From the NCBI GenBank assembly GCA_959347315.1, contig OY365809.1:8398790-8462789 (forward strand): a stretch of 64,000 nt of DNA, read 5' to 3'. The translations under genes were made by a program, and so were the position numbers. The stretch is from Bimastos eiseni (Eukaryota; Annelida; Clitellata; Crassiclitellata; Lumbricidae). Shown piece by piece: positions 46,460-58,031 of the stretch (position 1 is the stretch's first letter; every line of letters begins with the position of its first letter). A model generated the notes under the pieces. That model had not been told where the DNA came from. It saw only the letters and a program-made list of their open reading frames with translations, and did no database searches.

Positions 46460-48109
46460 ATGGCTCTTCTTCATTTCTGCGTCCTTTTCATGGCATCAAG
46501 TGCGCATGTATTCGCTGCTCCAAACACCTGTCCAACTGTTTGTGACTGTAACGAGCTTCTTCATCTAACCAGCTGCCGAGGTGGAAAATTGGAAAGGATT
46601 CCGTGGAATCTTCCAGATCCATCTGGGTTAAAGGAATTGGATATCCAGGAAAACAAAGTGCATTCTCTGACTGCACAGATTGTTTCCTACCCAAACCTGG
46701 AGATGCTGAATCTTGGAGAGAATGAGCTATCGACAATTGAAGGCAATGTCTTTGATGCCTTAGGCAAGCTAAAGATGCTTTCAATCTGGAACAATCACCT
46801 TCGAATCCTGAGTCAAAATACTTTTCATGGACTGAAATCTTTGCTGGTTCTTGATCTGAGTGCAAATCGGCTTGAAATCCTTAAGAATGAAGTATTTTCG
46901 GGTGTGGAAGCACTGCAGCAGCTGAACCTTGGACGAAACAGACTTCGCATAATTGAGCCAAGTGCCTTTCAGAATCTCGTAAAGCTCCGGCTTCTGACTC
47001 TTACTGACAACTTTCTTTCTGTATTTCCATCATTGGAAGGTTTATTCAGCCTGAACAGTCTTTATCTCGATATGAATCGAATTGGAACAATACCTTCTGA
47101 AATTTTTAAAACCATCCCAGATATTCAGTTGCTGAATCTTGATGGTAATCTCATCTCTCGAGTTTCCGACGATGCTTTTAGCAGAGTGAGTGGCTGTTCA
47201 AAGATTCAGAGATTGTCACTCAGAGATAATCTTTTGAGATCTGTACCTCAACAAGCAATGGCTTGTCTGACTAACTTGGAGGTGCTGGATCTCAGTGGAA
47301 ATCAGTTTGAAATCTTGACGGGATCGGATTTTAAAGAACTACTGCGACTTAGTACATTGACTCTGAGCAACCTGCCGAATCTGAAGGTGATCAGAAATGG
47401 TACGTTTTCAGCACAACTAGCGCTGAGGGAGCTTATTATACATTCAAACCGACAACTCTCGGTCATTGACTGTGGGTTATTTAACAATGCTGTAAACCTC
47501 AGAAGACTTGATCTTCATGGAAATTCTTTGGAAGTCCTCCATCAAGAACTCATCAATAACTGGGACAGTCTTGAATTTTTGGATTTGCGGTACAATAGTT
47601 GGCACTGCAACTGCCAGATGCGGTGGCTCATTGGTAAACTTGCACACACTGATCTCAACAGAACAGAGTATGCAAAGTTGGAAACTCGGTGTACATCACC
47701 ACAGCACCTTTCCTCTCGGCGGATTTCAGATCTGAGTGAGACTGATCTGCAATGTGATGAGGTGACAGAGAATGCAGAACTGTTGCAACAGCGTAAGAAC
47801 GAGGACAAAATTCTGTTTGGTCTTCTTGGAGGGATCTGTGGCACTCTATTTTTAGTCATGATTTTTGTGGTGTGTAAATTCCGAAGTTCATTCCTCAATC
47901 CGTCATCTGGAACATTTCCGTACGCCGCTTACATCCATACGAGTCAGCGGCAGGCTGACATCCATCCGAGAGCGCAATCAAAATGTATACGACGTGAACG
48001 TGTGCTTCAAGCCAATCGTCAGATGAGTCAGTCTAACGAAGAACCGATTACAAAGAAGGAAAGAAGGTCCGAAGTTCGATTTAATCTGGATGAGGCAAAC
48101 CCTGTTTGA
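46460..48109 (+). CDS. Single-pass transmembrane leucine-rich-repeat protein, 549 residues
   Basis: The coding part is one exon. The frame is open further upstream, but a strong acceptor (TTTCTGCTTTTCTTCAG, ending 46446) precedes the ATG of MALLHFC by 13 bp, so I start there; a 5' UTR exon is probably upstream. Layout: signal peptide 1-20; LRRNT Cys cluster CPTVCDC 24-30 with Cys39; about 13 LRRs from residue 57 to 372 (LxxLxLxxN cores); LRRCT with WHCNCQMRW 381-389, Cys411 and Cys432; transmembrane segment 451-473; a basic cytoplasmic tail of about 76 residues without a known domain. Such proteins act at the cell surface in adhesion or axon guidance (LRRTM, LRTM, capricious/tartan-like). No Ig or FN3 domain is present. 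The orthologue is not resolved. Confidence 0.92.
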   Translation: MALLHFCVLFMASSAHVFAAPNTCPTVCDCNELLHLTSCRGGKLERIPWNLPDPSGLKELDIQENKVHSLTAQIVSYPNLEMLNLGENELSTIEGNVFDALGKLKMLSIWNNHLRILSQNTFHGLKSLLVLDLSANRLEILKNEVFSGVEALQQLNLGRNRLRIIEPSAFQNLVKLRLLTLTDNFLSVFPSLEGLFSLNSLYLDMNRIGTIPSEIFKTIPDIQLLNLDGNLISRVSDDAFSRVSGCSKIQRLSLRDNLLRSVPQQAMACLTNLEVLDLSGNQFEILTGSDFKELLRLSTLTLSNLPNLKVIRNGTFSAQLALRELIIHSNRQLSVIDCGLFNNAVNLRRLDLHGNSLEVLHQELINNWDSLEFLDLRYNSWHCNCQMRWLIGKLAHTDLNRTEYAKLETRCTSPQHLSSRRISDLSETDLQCDEVTENAELLQQRKNEDKILFGLLGGICGTLFLVMIFVVCKFRSSFLNPSSGTFPYAAYIHTSQRQADIHPRAQSKCIRRERVLQANRQMSQSNEEPITKKERRSEVRFNLDEANPV

Positions 48110-50160
48110 AGTTTTTCCGAAATTATATTTGGGATTATGCAAGTCTCTTAAACACACACGAGGTCCAACAGCAGTGTGAATAAGAGGCACTAACAACGTG
48201 AAACGCTTAAATGATGAGCATTTGTTTGTTCATTATGTCTTGCTGGCAGAAGATGCTAGCTTTTGATTTTAGTATCCGGTGCCATGGTTTGAATCTTGTA
48301 GGGGTGAGACTATTGTAAGATAGATGATTCAGTTTATTTAATTTTTTACTTATTGCAAACATCTACACCACTGCTGTGAAGTGACAGCTTTTAGGGAAAA
48401 AGTAAACCCAAACAAGTATCAGTCGATCATCAGTTTTATAGACTGCTTTGATTTGAGTACAGGTTTGTGTTTTACACCTCTGAGTGTTTATCTCACTGGT
48501 AGATTAATTGTAAAGGTTGCTTGTTATTTAAGTCTTGATTTCATTTGCGATCATAGTTGAATCATTCTCTATTGAGCCACTTTTATGAATCTTGTTGATG
48601 TTTGTTGAAAGATTGTCAATTGATAGAATTGCTATGATTGGATTTGGCATGGAATGTTCACTTTCTCATGTCAGTTGATACCGATATATCGTGTCCTTTC
48701 TCCATTTTTGTTTATACATGAATATTTACAATTAACAGTTGCACTTTGATGTTCAAACAATTTTCAGTTATAAGCTATAAGTACTCATACTTGACAAGTA
48801 CTTGGCAGATCATACTGAGTCTAATTAGGTGCTATATTAAGTTACATGTAAACTGATATTCAAACAGTTTATCAACTTGCAAAAGTTGTCAGGAATCAGT
48901 ACTCTGGAATGTCCATGTGAGATTGAACAAATGCTTAATATTGTTTATTGAAACAGATTTTTCTGCGTTTTAGCTTAAAATTCATACATTGACCCTGAAG
49001 TTGGCAGACATGGAAGATTGGTTTTGTAGAGTCTTACTCACCATAGCGAGTATTATTTGAAATGAGAAAATGGCCAGAATGAGAGGCGAATTTAACAGAG
49101 AGAATTGAAACTTGATTCTTGTGTAACAGTGTCTTCTTTTATAGTTTATTTTGAGAATTATTAACATCAGATATAGACTATATATGTCTTGCGCCTGTTT
49201 TCGTGTTCATTTTCTGCCAGTGTTTCAGCTGTAAGTTCCTGCGATGGTTTCCAGTAGTTTTTTGTATCAAGACTGTAGTGGATGCAGAACCGATATTTTG
49301 GGAATGCATGGTTGTCTGATGAACTGTTTGTGCCATGACTCTGTTTGATGTGTTCTTGACTCTAATTGTAACTGATGGAGCTTCTATGTGATGATGTTTT
49401 AGTTTGTGCAGCATTTTAGAATGACTCTGCTTTGATTATTGTATAAACTTGAAAATACATTGTCTCTGTATGACGATCTGAAGAAAGCATCTCGCCTACC
49501 AAATTTAATTACTAGTTGATCTGGTATATTGGTGCTATTGTCTTGCCATCTCCAGATTCTGACATGGCATTAAAACTCGCATTGAGACACACTTCTTCTA
49601 ATTGATCAATGACTGAAATTTCAAGTTTCTCAGAACCACACAACCTGCATTGCCTCGATTCACCCAGTCTTGTAACCAGAGGCTGCAATCTCGTTTGAGA
49701 GGTGGGGGCCACACAATGAGAGGGGCGAGAAATGTGGGGGATGACAAACTTATAACGTGTCCCATCTCTGTAAAAGGTGGAAGACTTGTCCCCCCTCAAG
49801 CCCCCGAGATCGCCGCCTCTGCCTGTAACCGATTGTAACTGTGAAGATTGCCTCGCATCTCTTCACCTGTTCCACAGATGCAAAACCAAACTTTGTTTCA
49901 TGTTTGATAAGCAGAATGTTTGTCAGTATAAATTTTCTGACCTGTTCACACTAAGAGTTAGCCCTATCAACTGACTGATAGCTAGAATTGGATTAAACAG
50001 ATTGCTAGATTTTGTATTAGTTTTTGCGACCATTGATTGATGCCTCAAGTGCAATTACATTTCGTTTTAGAAGGTGCTGCATTAATATTTTCATTGGAAA
50101 TGTACATTATGCGGGCTACAAAAGACTTTGCATGTGAATGTAAACTGTGTGTGAATTTGT
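48110..50160 (+). other. Likely 3' UTR and downstream DNA of the LRR gene
   Basis: AT-rich, T-rich on the plus strand and without a gene, consistent with a long 3' UTR. I see no canonical AATAAA close to the stop, so the transcript end is not placed. Confidence 0.4.
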
Positions 50161-50275
50161 TGATACAGTGTGTATGAAACAGTAATATACAGTATTAGAT
50201 GTTACGTACAGAAGTCCAAAATGGCAGGGCATTTTTTAGATCAGCTGGAAATGCTAAACCCTTGCATGGTATTAT

Positions 50276-50276
<1 letters not shown>

Positions 50277-50307
<31 letters not shown>

Positions 50308-50309
50308 TT
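50277..50309 (+). repeat. (CTG)n trinucleotide run
   Basis: About ten CTG units followed by TTG/CTA/ACTACT-type degenerate triplets to about 50375. Confidence 0.9.
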
Positions 50310-51159
50310 GCACCTGCTACTAACTACTATGACCACTACTGCTACCTCCATCACCACTACTATAGTACTATTATTGAAGCAGTGAGCTCTCTGTCACTCT
50401 CTCGTATTTGTAACACAGAAGTCTGATGTTTATTTTTGCAGTTCTATATTATTTTAAATGCCATTTGTTTTGTATTGATTATGACAAGCTTAGACCAGGT
50501 AAGGAGGTAAAGGTAATATTGGGTTTCACAATTGAATGGAGAATTCCAGAAGTGTTTCTTTTTAAACTGCTTTTTGCAGCTGAAGCTAGAACTTGAGACC
50601 GCAACAGTTCACAACAGGTTTCCGTGTTTTAGCTTTCTAAGTGACTGGCTGTACCACACCGAGACTGTCTGATTGGAGCTAGCTGGTGATGATTTCAGTT
50701 GCCAATACAAATATTTATTATTGTTTTGATTACAGGTAATGACTATTATTCCTTAAATAGAATCTCGCTAATATAGAAGCAACAATGTGTTTAAAAGTAA
50801 TTTGCATTAGCTGTTGTCTAGGCCTATAAGTTACTGAGTTCCATATACTGTTGGAAGTACTTGTAGTAGTCTACCAACAGATGAGGAAAACGTGATTGTG
50901 TAAATGCTGACTTGTTCTAAGAGATGAAAGAACCAAAATCTGCTTGTAATTTTGTATGATTTTCAGCGGTGCAGTACGTAATAATATTAATTGATATAAA
51001 AGCATTTGTTTTTATATACACAATAATTATAGTAACAACGTTGATCACGCGCGTTGCTTTGTCATTATTGCAACACGCCCACAATAATTATGACTCAAAG
51101 TGTGTAGACTTGAGTTGAGGGACAGAATTAGTTGCATGTTGAAGAGAGACTCTAGATAC

Positions 51160-51454
51160 CAAGGGTGTAACAAGCGGGAGGGCAGGGGGTCACCCCCCCC
51201 CCAGTTTCAAAACTGGGAGGGGCAAAACTCCCAGTTTTAGTGCTCAGTGCCCCCCATGTCCCCCCAAAATCGGTTCTTTTTTATGTTTATCCAATGGCTT
51301 TTTAATATTACCTTTGTTAAACCAATTTGTGCACCCCATTTTTCAAATTTCTGGGGGACAAAATTCAGAAAGTGGGGGCAAAAAAATTTTTTGGCGATTC
51401 GCGCAATATTTTTTTAATTATACCCCCACTTTTCAAAGCCTTGTTACACCTCTG
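51160..51454. mobile_element. hAT-like MITE with GGTGTAACAAG termini
   Basis: The left end CAAGGGTGTAACAAG and the reverse complement of the right end CAGAGGTGTAACAAG match with two differences. An exact 8-bp duplication CTAGATAC flanks it (51152-51159, 51455-51462). The interior has CCCCC and GGGGG blocks. A longer copy in the opposite orientation lies at 59987-61232. Confidence 0.85.
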
Positions 51455-51462
51455 CTAGATAC

Positions 51463-54272
51463 ATTGTATAGTGTATCTTCTACAACAGTGAAGCCAATAA
51501 AAACGGCGAAGTATTGTAACAGCCTTGAGTGGTAATAATCATCTAGTCCTCTTATACGCGGTGAATTTGGGAGTTCTGAGCAGACAGACAATGCCTCCGT
51601 TTTATTCAACCCCCCGCCTTTTTCCTCTCGTCTAAAGCATTTCATGAGGGGTAAAAACCCACCCTATAGGCCAATTAATGGTTCTGCTCCACTAGGCCAA
51701 CCTACCCTCATCACCAACGATAATCACCTTAACAGAATATGAGGTGTCCGATATGTCGTGAGTGTTCGAGGGATTGTACCCAAGCTTTAACTACAAGATC
51801 GTTGATAATAGGCCTATAGTGCGGAATTCCTCACATTCCTAGAAATTCTCACCCGGAGGCCCATCTGCTAATTTTTTGACAAATCGGGCATATGCATATG
51901 ACCATGCATATGCGGTCTCCCGAGTTGATTCGATTAGATGAGACTTGTTTGGCCCTTTATGGGTCCAATATGAACATTTTGATTAAATGGCGTATTGGGA
52001 TGCTGACAGGGCTTGGCCTATGCCCGGAAACTCTGACCTATAGACCTAAACCTTCCAAATCACCTGACTCATGCGGAATTGGTTAGATGTAATTAAATGA
52101 TTTCATTTCATTTAGGACTATGCTTAAAGGCCTGTGCGTTGAATAAACCCACGTGAGAGATGGTGTTCAAACGGCAAAAAAGGAGTGGAAGGAATCAGGA
52201 TAGGATTTGTGAAAAGCAGTGTTTTCAGCTTAATCGAAAGACCTTACCATAACGAGGTAGCATTTAAGACGGGGTTCTGATGAGTTGTAGTATGGGCCAA
52301 ATATACAGGCCTTCTATATGTCGTAGCTAGACCTAGGCCTACATAGGCCTATTTTAAAAAGTATATAGAGCGACTTGCAAATCGTAGTAGGTTGGACGAA
52401 GAAGAACGGGTTGAACGCAGTGGTTGGACAATGATCGACGGAGACATACCATGATTTCAATTCGTTCTATTGTGTGCCAGTGTTTGAGAAGAGGAATGAT
52501 ATGGCGATGTTTGGGGTTTCAGGAACAGCACGGGGAGAGCATTATGAACAATTTGAAGGCGGTTTATTTGGGTGATGTGAATGTACACAAAAAGAGAATA
52601 TTATTGCAAATGTCCATTGTCTAATTTAGCATAATCTCACATATGCCTATGCATAGATGAAGCGATTGTAGATACAGTTCTTGAAAACTGACACTGTATC
52701 CTATTTGACACTTGGTATTATTGTAAACGGCATGCGTTGAAATTCTGTCAATGTCAATGCTAGAACTTCCGCAGATTATAACGATCTATTCTTCTATTTC
52801 GTCAAACTATTTGAATCTGTCCACTCTGCTGGCGGAAAATGGGTGGTGTTCATTTATTGTGTAGCGCGACAACCCGCTTGTATGTGCAGCCCGTGCAGTG
52901 CATTGTGTGATCCCCAGATTAGTGCCAATCAAATAATTTTATGCATGTTAAATTATATTTTTCTAAAATTTCATGTCGGTAGTTGGTGTTTCTTAGACCG
53001 GATGATCGATAGATCGAGCGATATTGGGGACTTTAATTACGGTTAGATTGTTTCTCTGACCTACATCACACTTTCAGAGACCTAATTTTTAACGGATCTG
53101 GTGTTTTTGACAGTTTAAGGCGGTTTTGTTATCCTCGAGGTGAGACTTGGAGGAAGGAGGAGACAGGCGGCGGCCATTTGCAAATCTCCCCGTTTTCTTT
53201 GAAGTATTCTGCGAGTTGATGGAGTTTAAGGCGAAGTTTGCGACCGTTGGTAGCGCGTAAGCATCCGGACATATATGCAAATGAGGATTTTCATTTATGT
53301 AATAATCTACTTTGTCTTTGTGTAAGCCGATGTTTACCAGATAGTTAAAGTATGTTTATATCCCTCAACTCAACTCCCCCCTCAAAGCGTGAACTCGCTA
53401 ACGACGTTGTCATTTCTGGAAGGATCCATCGTGAAGGAATGTGCGGTGTATTAAGGGATGTGCACTATTCGACAACCATGTCATCTAGATTATTACCGTG
53501 CATTGACTTACACGTGTTTACCGGCTTTTCGAGCAATAACTCGCTTGTTTAGTGATTATCACGCCTTGCCATTAACTATTAACGCCATCTTGTGAAGCAG
53601 GCCTGAGGCTTCACCAACGTTTCGGAGGGAGTCGTTTGTTGTCTGCATGTCATAAACCAAATATTGCCTTATATGTAATTTGATTGCAATTTGAGTACCT
53701 GAGGAACAAGTACTGCTGGAGTGACCCATGTTGCCATATAAACTGGAGGCTGTTAGTAATTCAGAAATCCATAAGAAGAATGTTCCACCAGCCTCTTAGT
53801 CCCATTAGATTTAAGCAAAATAGTAGACAGACATGTCAATATCCTTGTGATATACAGTGATGTTTCCCAACTAATAAGGACATGATAAATATTGATATAA
53901 GAAAATTGCCTGATTGATGGCAGAAATCATATTTACCTGTTAATAATAAACAAGAAATATTGACCTTTTGCAATAATTAATTACAGTGACTTAGGTGTTT
54001 AATTTGTCATAGAAGTTTGATTAATTTGGTTTGGCTATTGCCACAATCAAGTTTACAGAGTTAAATGTTATTAAAATAACCAGTTGTTATTAAGGTAGTT
54101 TTGGTTTATGAAGGGTACGGCATGACTTCTCAGAGATTTTCATTTCCTCATTATGGTAAAGGTTTGGTGCTAGAACTACAATGTTCACAAGTATACCTGA
54201 GTATACCACGGCATGTAGGTATGTATGTGTGCAATTGAGCTTGAACTTGCAATGTGGTTTTGAACTTTTAGG
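51463..54272. other. Intergenic stretch including the likely GATAD2 promoter side
   Basis: No complete gene seen. A GC-richer patch near 53100-53270 contains GGCGGCGGCCATTTGC, a YY1-like sequence, and CTCGAG followed by GTGAGA (53139-53144), a possible 5' UTR donor. This may hold the upstream promoter of GATAD2, but no sequence proves it. 54465-54555 has two copies of a 57-bp segment containing ACTTGTCATTT. Confidence 0.35.
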
Positions 54273-57065
54273 ATGGATGACATTTACTGCTCATCTGATT
54301 TGTTACATTCGTCAGTCATTAGAAACAAGCGCCCTCTGGATGATGATGCGGAAGCTGGGACCGGTGAAGACAGCTTGGTTTCGTCAGCTGCTAAAAGGTT
54401 GTCTTTCTAATGCCTATCGATGATATTCAAACTCAAACGTAATAATCACTTGGCAAACATTTTTATCATGACACATTTGGGGGACTACATTACTTGTCAT
54501 TTTGTAACTTATCATGATATATTTGGGACTACATCACTTGTCATTTCATAACTTTATAATCTAATTTCATTACTTATATGGTACTGTATGGTACTTACAT
54601 ATGGCCGAGGTTGGACCGGGAGCGCCTTTGAGTAGTTTTCTTGAAGAGGCACTATATTAAGTTTGATTGACTGACTGACTGGCTGACTGACTGACTGACT
54701 GACTGACTGACTGACTGACTGACTGACTGACTGACTGACTGACTGACTGTTATCAAAATGCATTCTTCAAATGTTGCTTCAGACGATACCATGAAGTCAC
54801 AGTTTATTAGAAAAGTCAGGTTAGTAAATCAGAGAAACAGGAGGTGAGGCTATGAATGGTGAGCAAACTGAAGCAAATGAGGTTTAAGTTTAGTTCTGAA
54901 TGACAGAGAATTGATGGAATGCATAGAACTGGTCAGAGTGAATTCCAAAGATTCAGATTAGACCAGAGCGTTTATTGCAAAGCACGGCATATTGAACAAG
55001 TACAGTATTTGTTGGCATGAGGTTTGTCAGAGAAGTAAGAGTTAGGTTAGCTGATCTGAGTGACTCATAAGACAGATTGTTTATTTATTTTTTTGGCTTG
55101 ATGAACAAACAGTGTAATGAGTACCGTACTGATATGCAATTTTAAGACCCTGTGCGGTTTGTAAGGTTTTTCCCAGACTTTTAAACCATTTGTAGTTTGT
55201 GCATGGCTCTGGGCCATCCCAATGAGAAATTGGTTGCAATAGTTGAGATGTCTAGACACTTGGGCAGTTGAGCTTGAGACAAAGACTGTTCAAGGGATGT
55301 AAGATCTGATTCTACAAGTATCCTAAATTTGTCTTACATCTATCAGGGCATATATTGGTTAACAATGTTGTGATGAAACTCTGTTTTCAGAATTCACTAT
55401 CATTCTGAGGGCAGTGATGTGAGAAACATGCTAAATGGCACCTCAGATGAAAAGGAGACGACTTCAGGGAGTAACAGTTTGAAAGCAAGGAAAAACTCAC
55501 AGAACAAGTCCCTATTTGAATCGAATATGGATGCGCCATTGTGTTGTTCTTCTGAAGTGCCAAATCATTTGCCAGCAGTGATGAATCTATCTAAAAATGA
55601 CGATAGTAGTAGTTACATGGAGAGTGCTGTTGACTCTGCAGCAAATGACGACTATAAAGAAAATGCAGACGAGCCCAACAATTTTCCAATGGACCTCAGC
55701 AAAGGTCGAAAAACTCTGTCAACGACCTCTACCAGTAATGGAGTTGAGAGGACGCTAAATTTTTGTGGCAACGGTTCAGTACAATTGATGAGCGAAAACA
55801 CGAACACGGTGGAGCGGTTGAGGGAAGAACTGAGAAACGAAGAAACAAAATTAGTTCTGCTGAAAAAGATAAGACAAAGTCAGCAGTTGCATCATCTGAT
55901 TAAAGATTGTGCCGATAGTGCTAAGTCAATACCCGGCCCTCCGCCCCTAATTCGTGGTGTGCAGGCAGTGTCAAGCACACATCGAACATCACACCACTCA
56001 AATGAACCTTCACAGCTTCTGCCACCTCAAACCAGTCATCAACAGCAGCAGCATTCTCATGGCCCACCACCACTGATCGTGCCTTCCCGTTCATCAGCAT
56101 CGAGTGTGCCAATTTCTGTAGCCAAACCAGCACACAGTGTCAATCCACCAGCGGTGCTTGCAAGCACTAACAGCATATCGCAGAACTATAGGTTACCACA
56201 AGTGTCAGTGCAGACGCATACTCCACTGACACTACCGCCTCCAGCAGCCGCACAACAGGAGCAGAGTCCAGCCCAGAAACAGGCTGCTGCGAAACTGGCC
56301 CTACGCAAACAGCTGGAAAAGACCTTGCTCCAGATTCCACCGCCAAAGCCGCCTCCGCCGGAAATGAATTTTATTCCAAATGTCGGAAATGGTGACTTTG
56401 TTACATTGCTTGGGTTGGAGGAGGCTGTCAAATGTATCCTCGACAACGACGCATGTGCCAGAGGAGAGTCTGTGGCCGAGGTCAAGTACGTCTTTAATCC
56501 GTTCCAGTGTGTCCAGTGCCACACAGACTTTACACCTGTGTGGAAACGTGATAAGCCAGGATCGAAAAATGTTATTTGTGAGCGTTGTGTAACTAATAAC
56601 CAAAAGTGGATCCTGAAGCAAGAGCATACGAATCGACTAAAAAGTGCTTTTGTGAAAGCGCTTCAGCAGGAGCAGGAAATCGAGCAGTCGCTACTTGCTC
56701 AGTGTGCAATTTCTGCCACTTCACCTCACCTGGTCAACTCGTCCTCTCATTCGACTCCTTTGGTGCCAAAGAATCTCTCGGGTAGTCAGCGGACAACGTT
56801 GGAATCACCGCACCAACCGTCTCGCCATCATCACCAGCATCACCAACAGCAGCAACAGCAACCTCAACGCCACTCCACCCTCTGGACGCCGCCAACGCTG
56901 TCGAGCATCGTTGGCTTGTCACAGGCGTTTGACCCTCGTCTTATGTTTCCATTCCATCGGCCACCTGTGACTTCGAAATCACCTGTTGACATTCAGAGAC
57001 AGTATCTCTTGGATTTGATTCCACGGCGATCTCACCTGGATGGTCCGGTACTTTGGAGGACGTAG
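54273..57065 (+). CDS. GATAD2: GATAD2/p66, NuRD-complex transcriptional repressor subunit, 599 residues
   Basis: Exon 1 is 54273-54397 (ATG; MDDIYCSSD...RKRPLDDDAE-like acidic start, ending SSAAKR). Exon 2 is 55391-57065 (TAG). Phase 2 joins phase 2 exactly. Residues about 180-207 (NTVERLREELRNEETKLVLL) are CR1, the coiled coil that binds MBD2/3. Residues about 340-396 with LALRKQLEKTLLQIPPPKPP and EMNFIPN belong to the conserved p66 region. A GATA-type zinc finger CVQC...CERC lies at about 415-441, then the CR2-end helix RLKSAFVKALQQEQEIEQ. The C-terminus DIQRQYLLDLIPRRS is also conserved. Between them are Pro/Gln/His/Ser-rich linkers. p66 bridges MBD2/3 to CHD4 in the nuclear NuRD deacetylase complex. 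A single p66 gene is usual in invertebrates, so A versus B does not apply. Confidence 0.95.
54600..54748 (+). repeat. Retroposon 3' tail with (GACT)n in the GATAD2 intron
   Basis: GGGAGCGCCTTTGAGTAG and GAGGCACTATATTAAGTTTG, the shared hairpin tail in plus orientation, lead straight into about 80 bp of GACT units (54666-54748). Confidence 0.8.
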
Positions 57066-57383
57066 GGATTGGTTCTGGTTTTTCAAGTCCTGGAATCTAA
57101 GCTTTGTGGCTGTTGTGCTCAGTGAGAGTCATATTGTTAGCAGCTCAAGGCCGTTAATTTTTGGTGTGGCAGGAGCTCTGTGGGTCAATGTTAGCCATCG
57201 TTCACAGTTACAGCTCTTGGGCTTATGGGACTGCGTCCAACTCCAGCTGCTGTTGTCGAGTCTTTGAGAACCCCTGGGTCATGAGTTGCATATTGCCATT
57301 AGGTTAATTGTTGTTTGAATACTTTGACTGTGGTGTATCGTCTTTGTCATCGTTATTTGATGTCTGATGCCAAATAGTGACAG

Positions 57384-57389
57384 AATAAA
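57384..57389 (+). promoter_or_regulatory. Candidate polyadenylation signal of GATAD2
   Basis: AATAAA 319 bp after the stop. A second AATAAA is at 57621-57626, and either could be used. Confidence 0.5.
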
Positions 57390-57702
57390 GCTGAATTTTT
57401 TTACTTTTGTCGTACGTGTACCTGCTGTATGTTGTTTGTTGACTCGTTGCAAATGGCCTGTGGTTGCCTGAGCAGCTCTTAAGCAGTGTAGTTAACATCT
57501 AAGGGGTTGGATTGGACATTTTTGTCTTTGATAAAGCATTTATTAGGGGGCTTTAAACTGCTACTTCTTCAACCGTGGACTTCTAAAGTGCTGCTGCTTC
57601 TTGTATCAAAAATGATTTACAATAAAGAATAGAGTTCATGGGTAGAAATTCCTAAGATGGAAGCGTCTGAGATGGGACTCACCACATGCAGTCTTGCTAA
57701 GA

Positions 57703-58031
57703 CAGAGATTCCCAACCTGTGACCCATGGGCCAAAAGTGGCTCGCCAATCCTCATAAAGGGGCCCTCGACCTATCAAAGATATAAAAAATACACGTTCAG
57801 AAAATGAACATTTGACATTATCGTTTATTCTATCATAAATTATTCTATTTTTTCATATTTTCACTAATCTAAAATGATTAAACCACAATTTTTCCATGTG
57901 TAAATTGATTCTATGTGGTTAAAATAAAAATCTATTAAAATTTAAAATAATTATATTTATTTAACCTTGTGGCCCATCGTGTCCTCCAAGTACATAAAGT
58001 GACCCTAGGTCAAAACAGTTGAGAACCACTG
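57703..58031. mobile_element. hAT-like MITE with CAGNGGTTCYCAAC termini
   Basis: The left end CAGAGATTCCCAACCTGTG and the reverse complement of the right end CAGTGGTTCTCAACTG are the well-known hAT/Charlie type termini. The flanking 8-mers TGCTAAGA and GGCTAAGA match at seven of eight positions. It is 329 bp with no transposase. Confidence 0.85.

Noticed and set aside
52424..52624. 66-codon plus frame upstream of GATAD2
   Set aside because: No motif recognised and stops close on both sides; probably a repeat fragment.
54181..54423. Open frame overlapping GATAD2 exon 1 in another frame
   Set aside because: The MDDIYC frame is acidic, family-like and phase-matched to exon 2; the other frame is not.
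54783..54819. A 37-nt candidate exon of GATAD2 with AG and GT borders
   Set aside because: Including it after exon 1 gives an in-frame TAG, while exon 1 joins directly to 55391 in phase.
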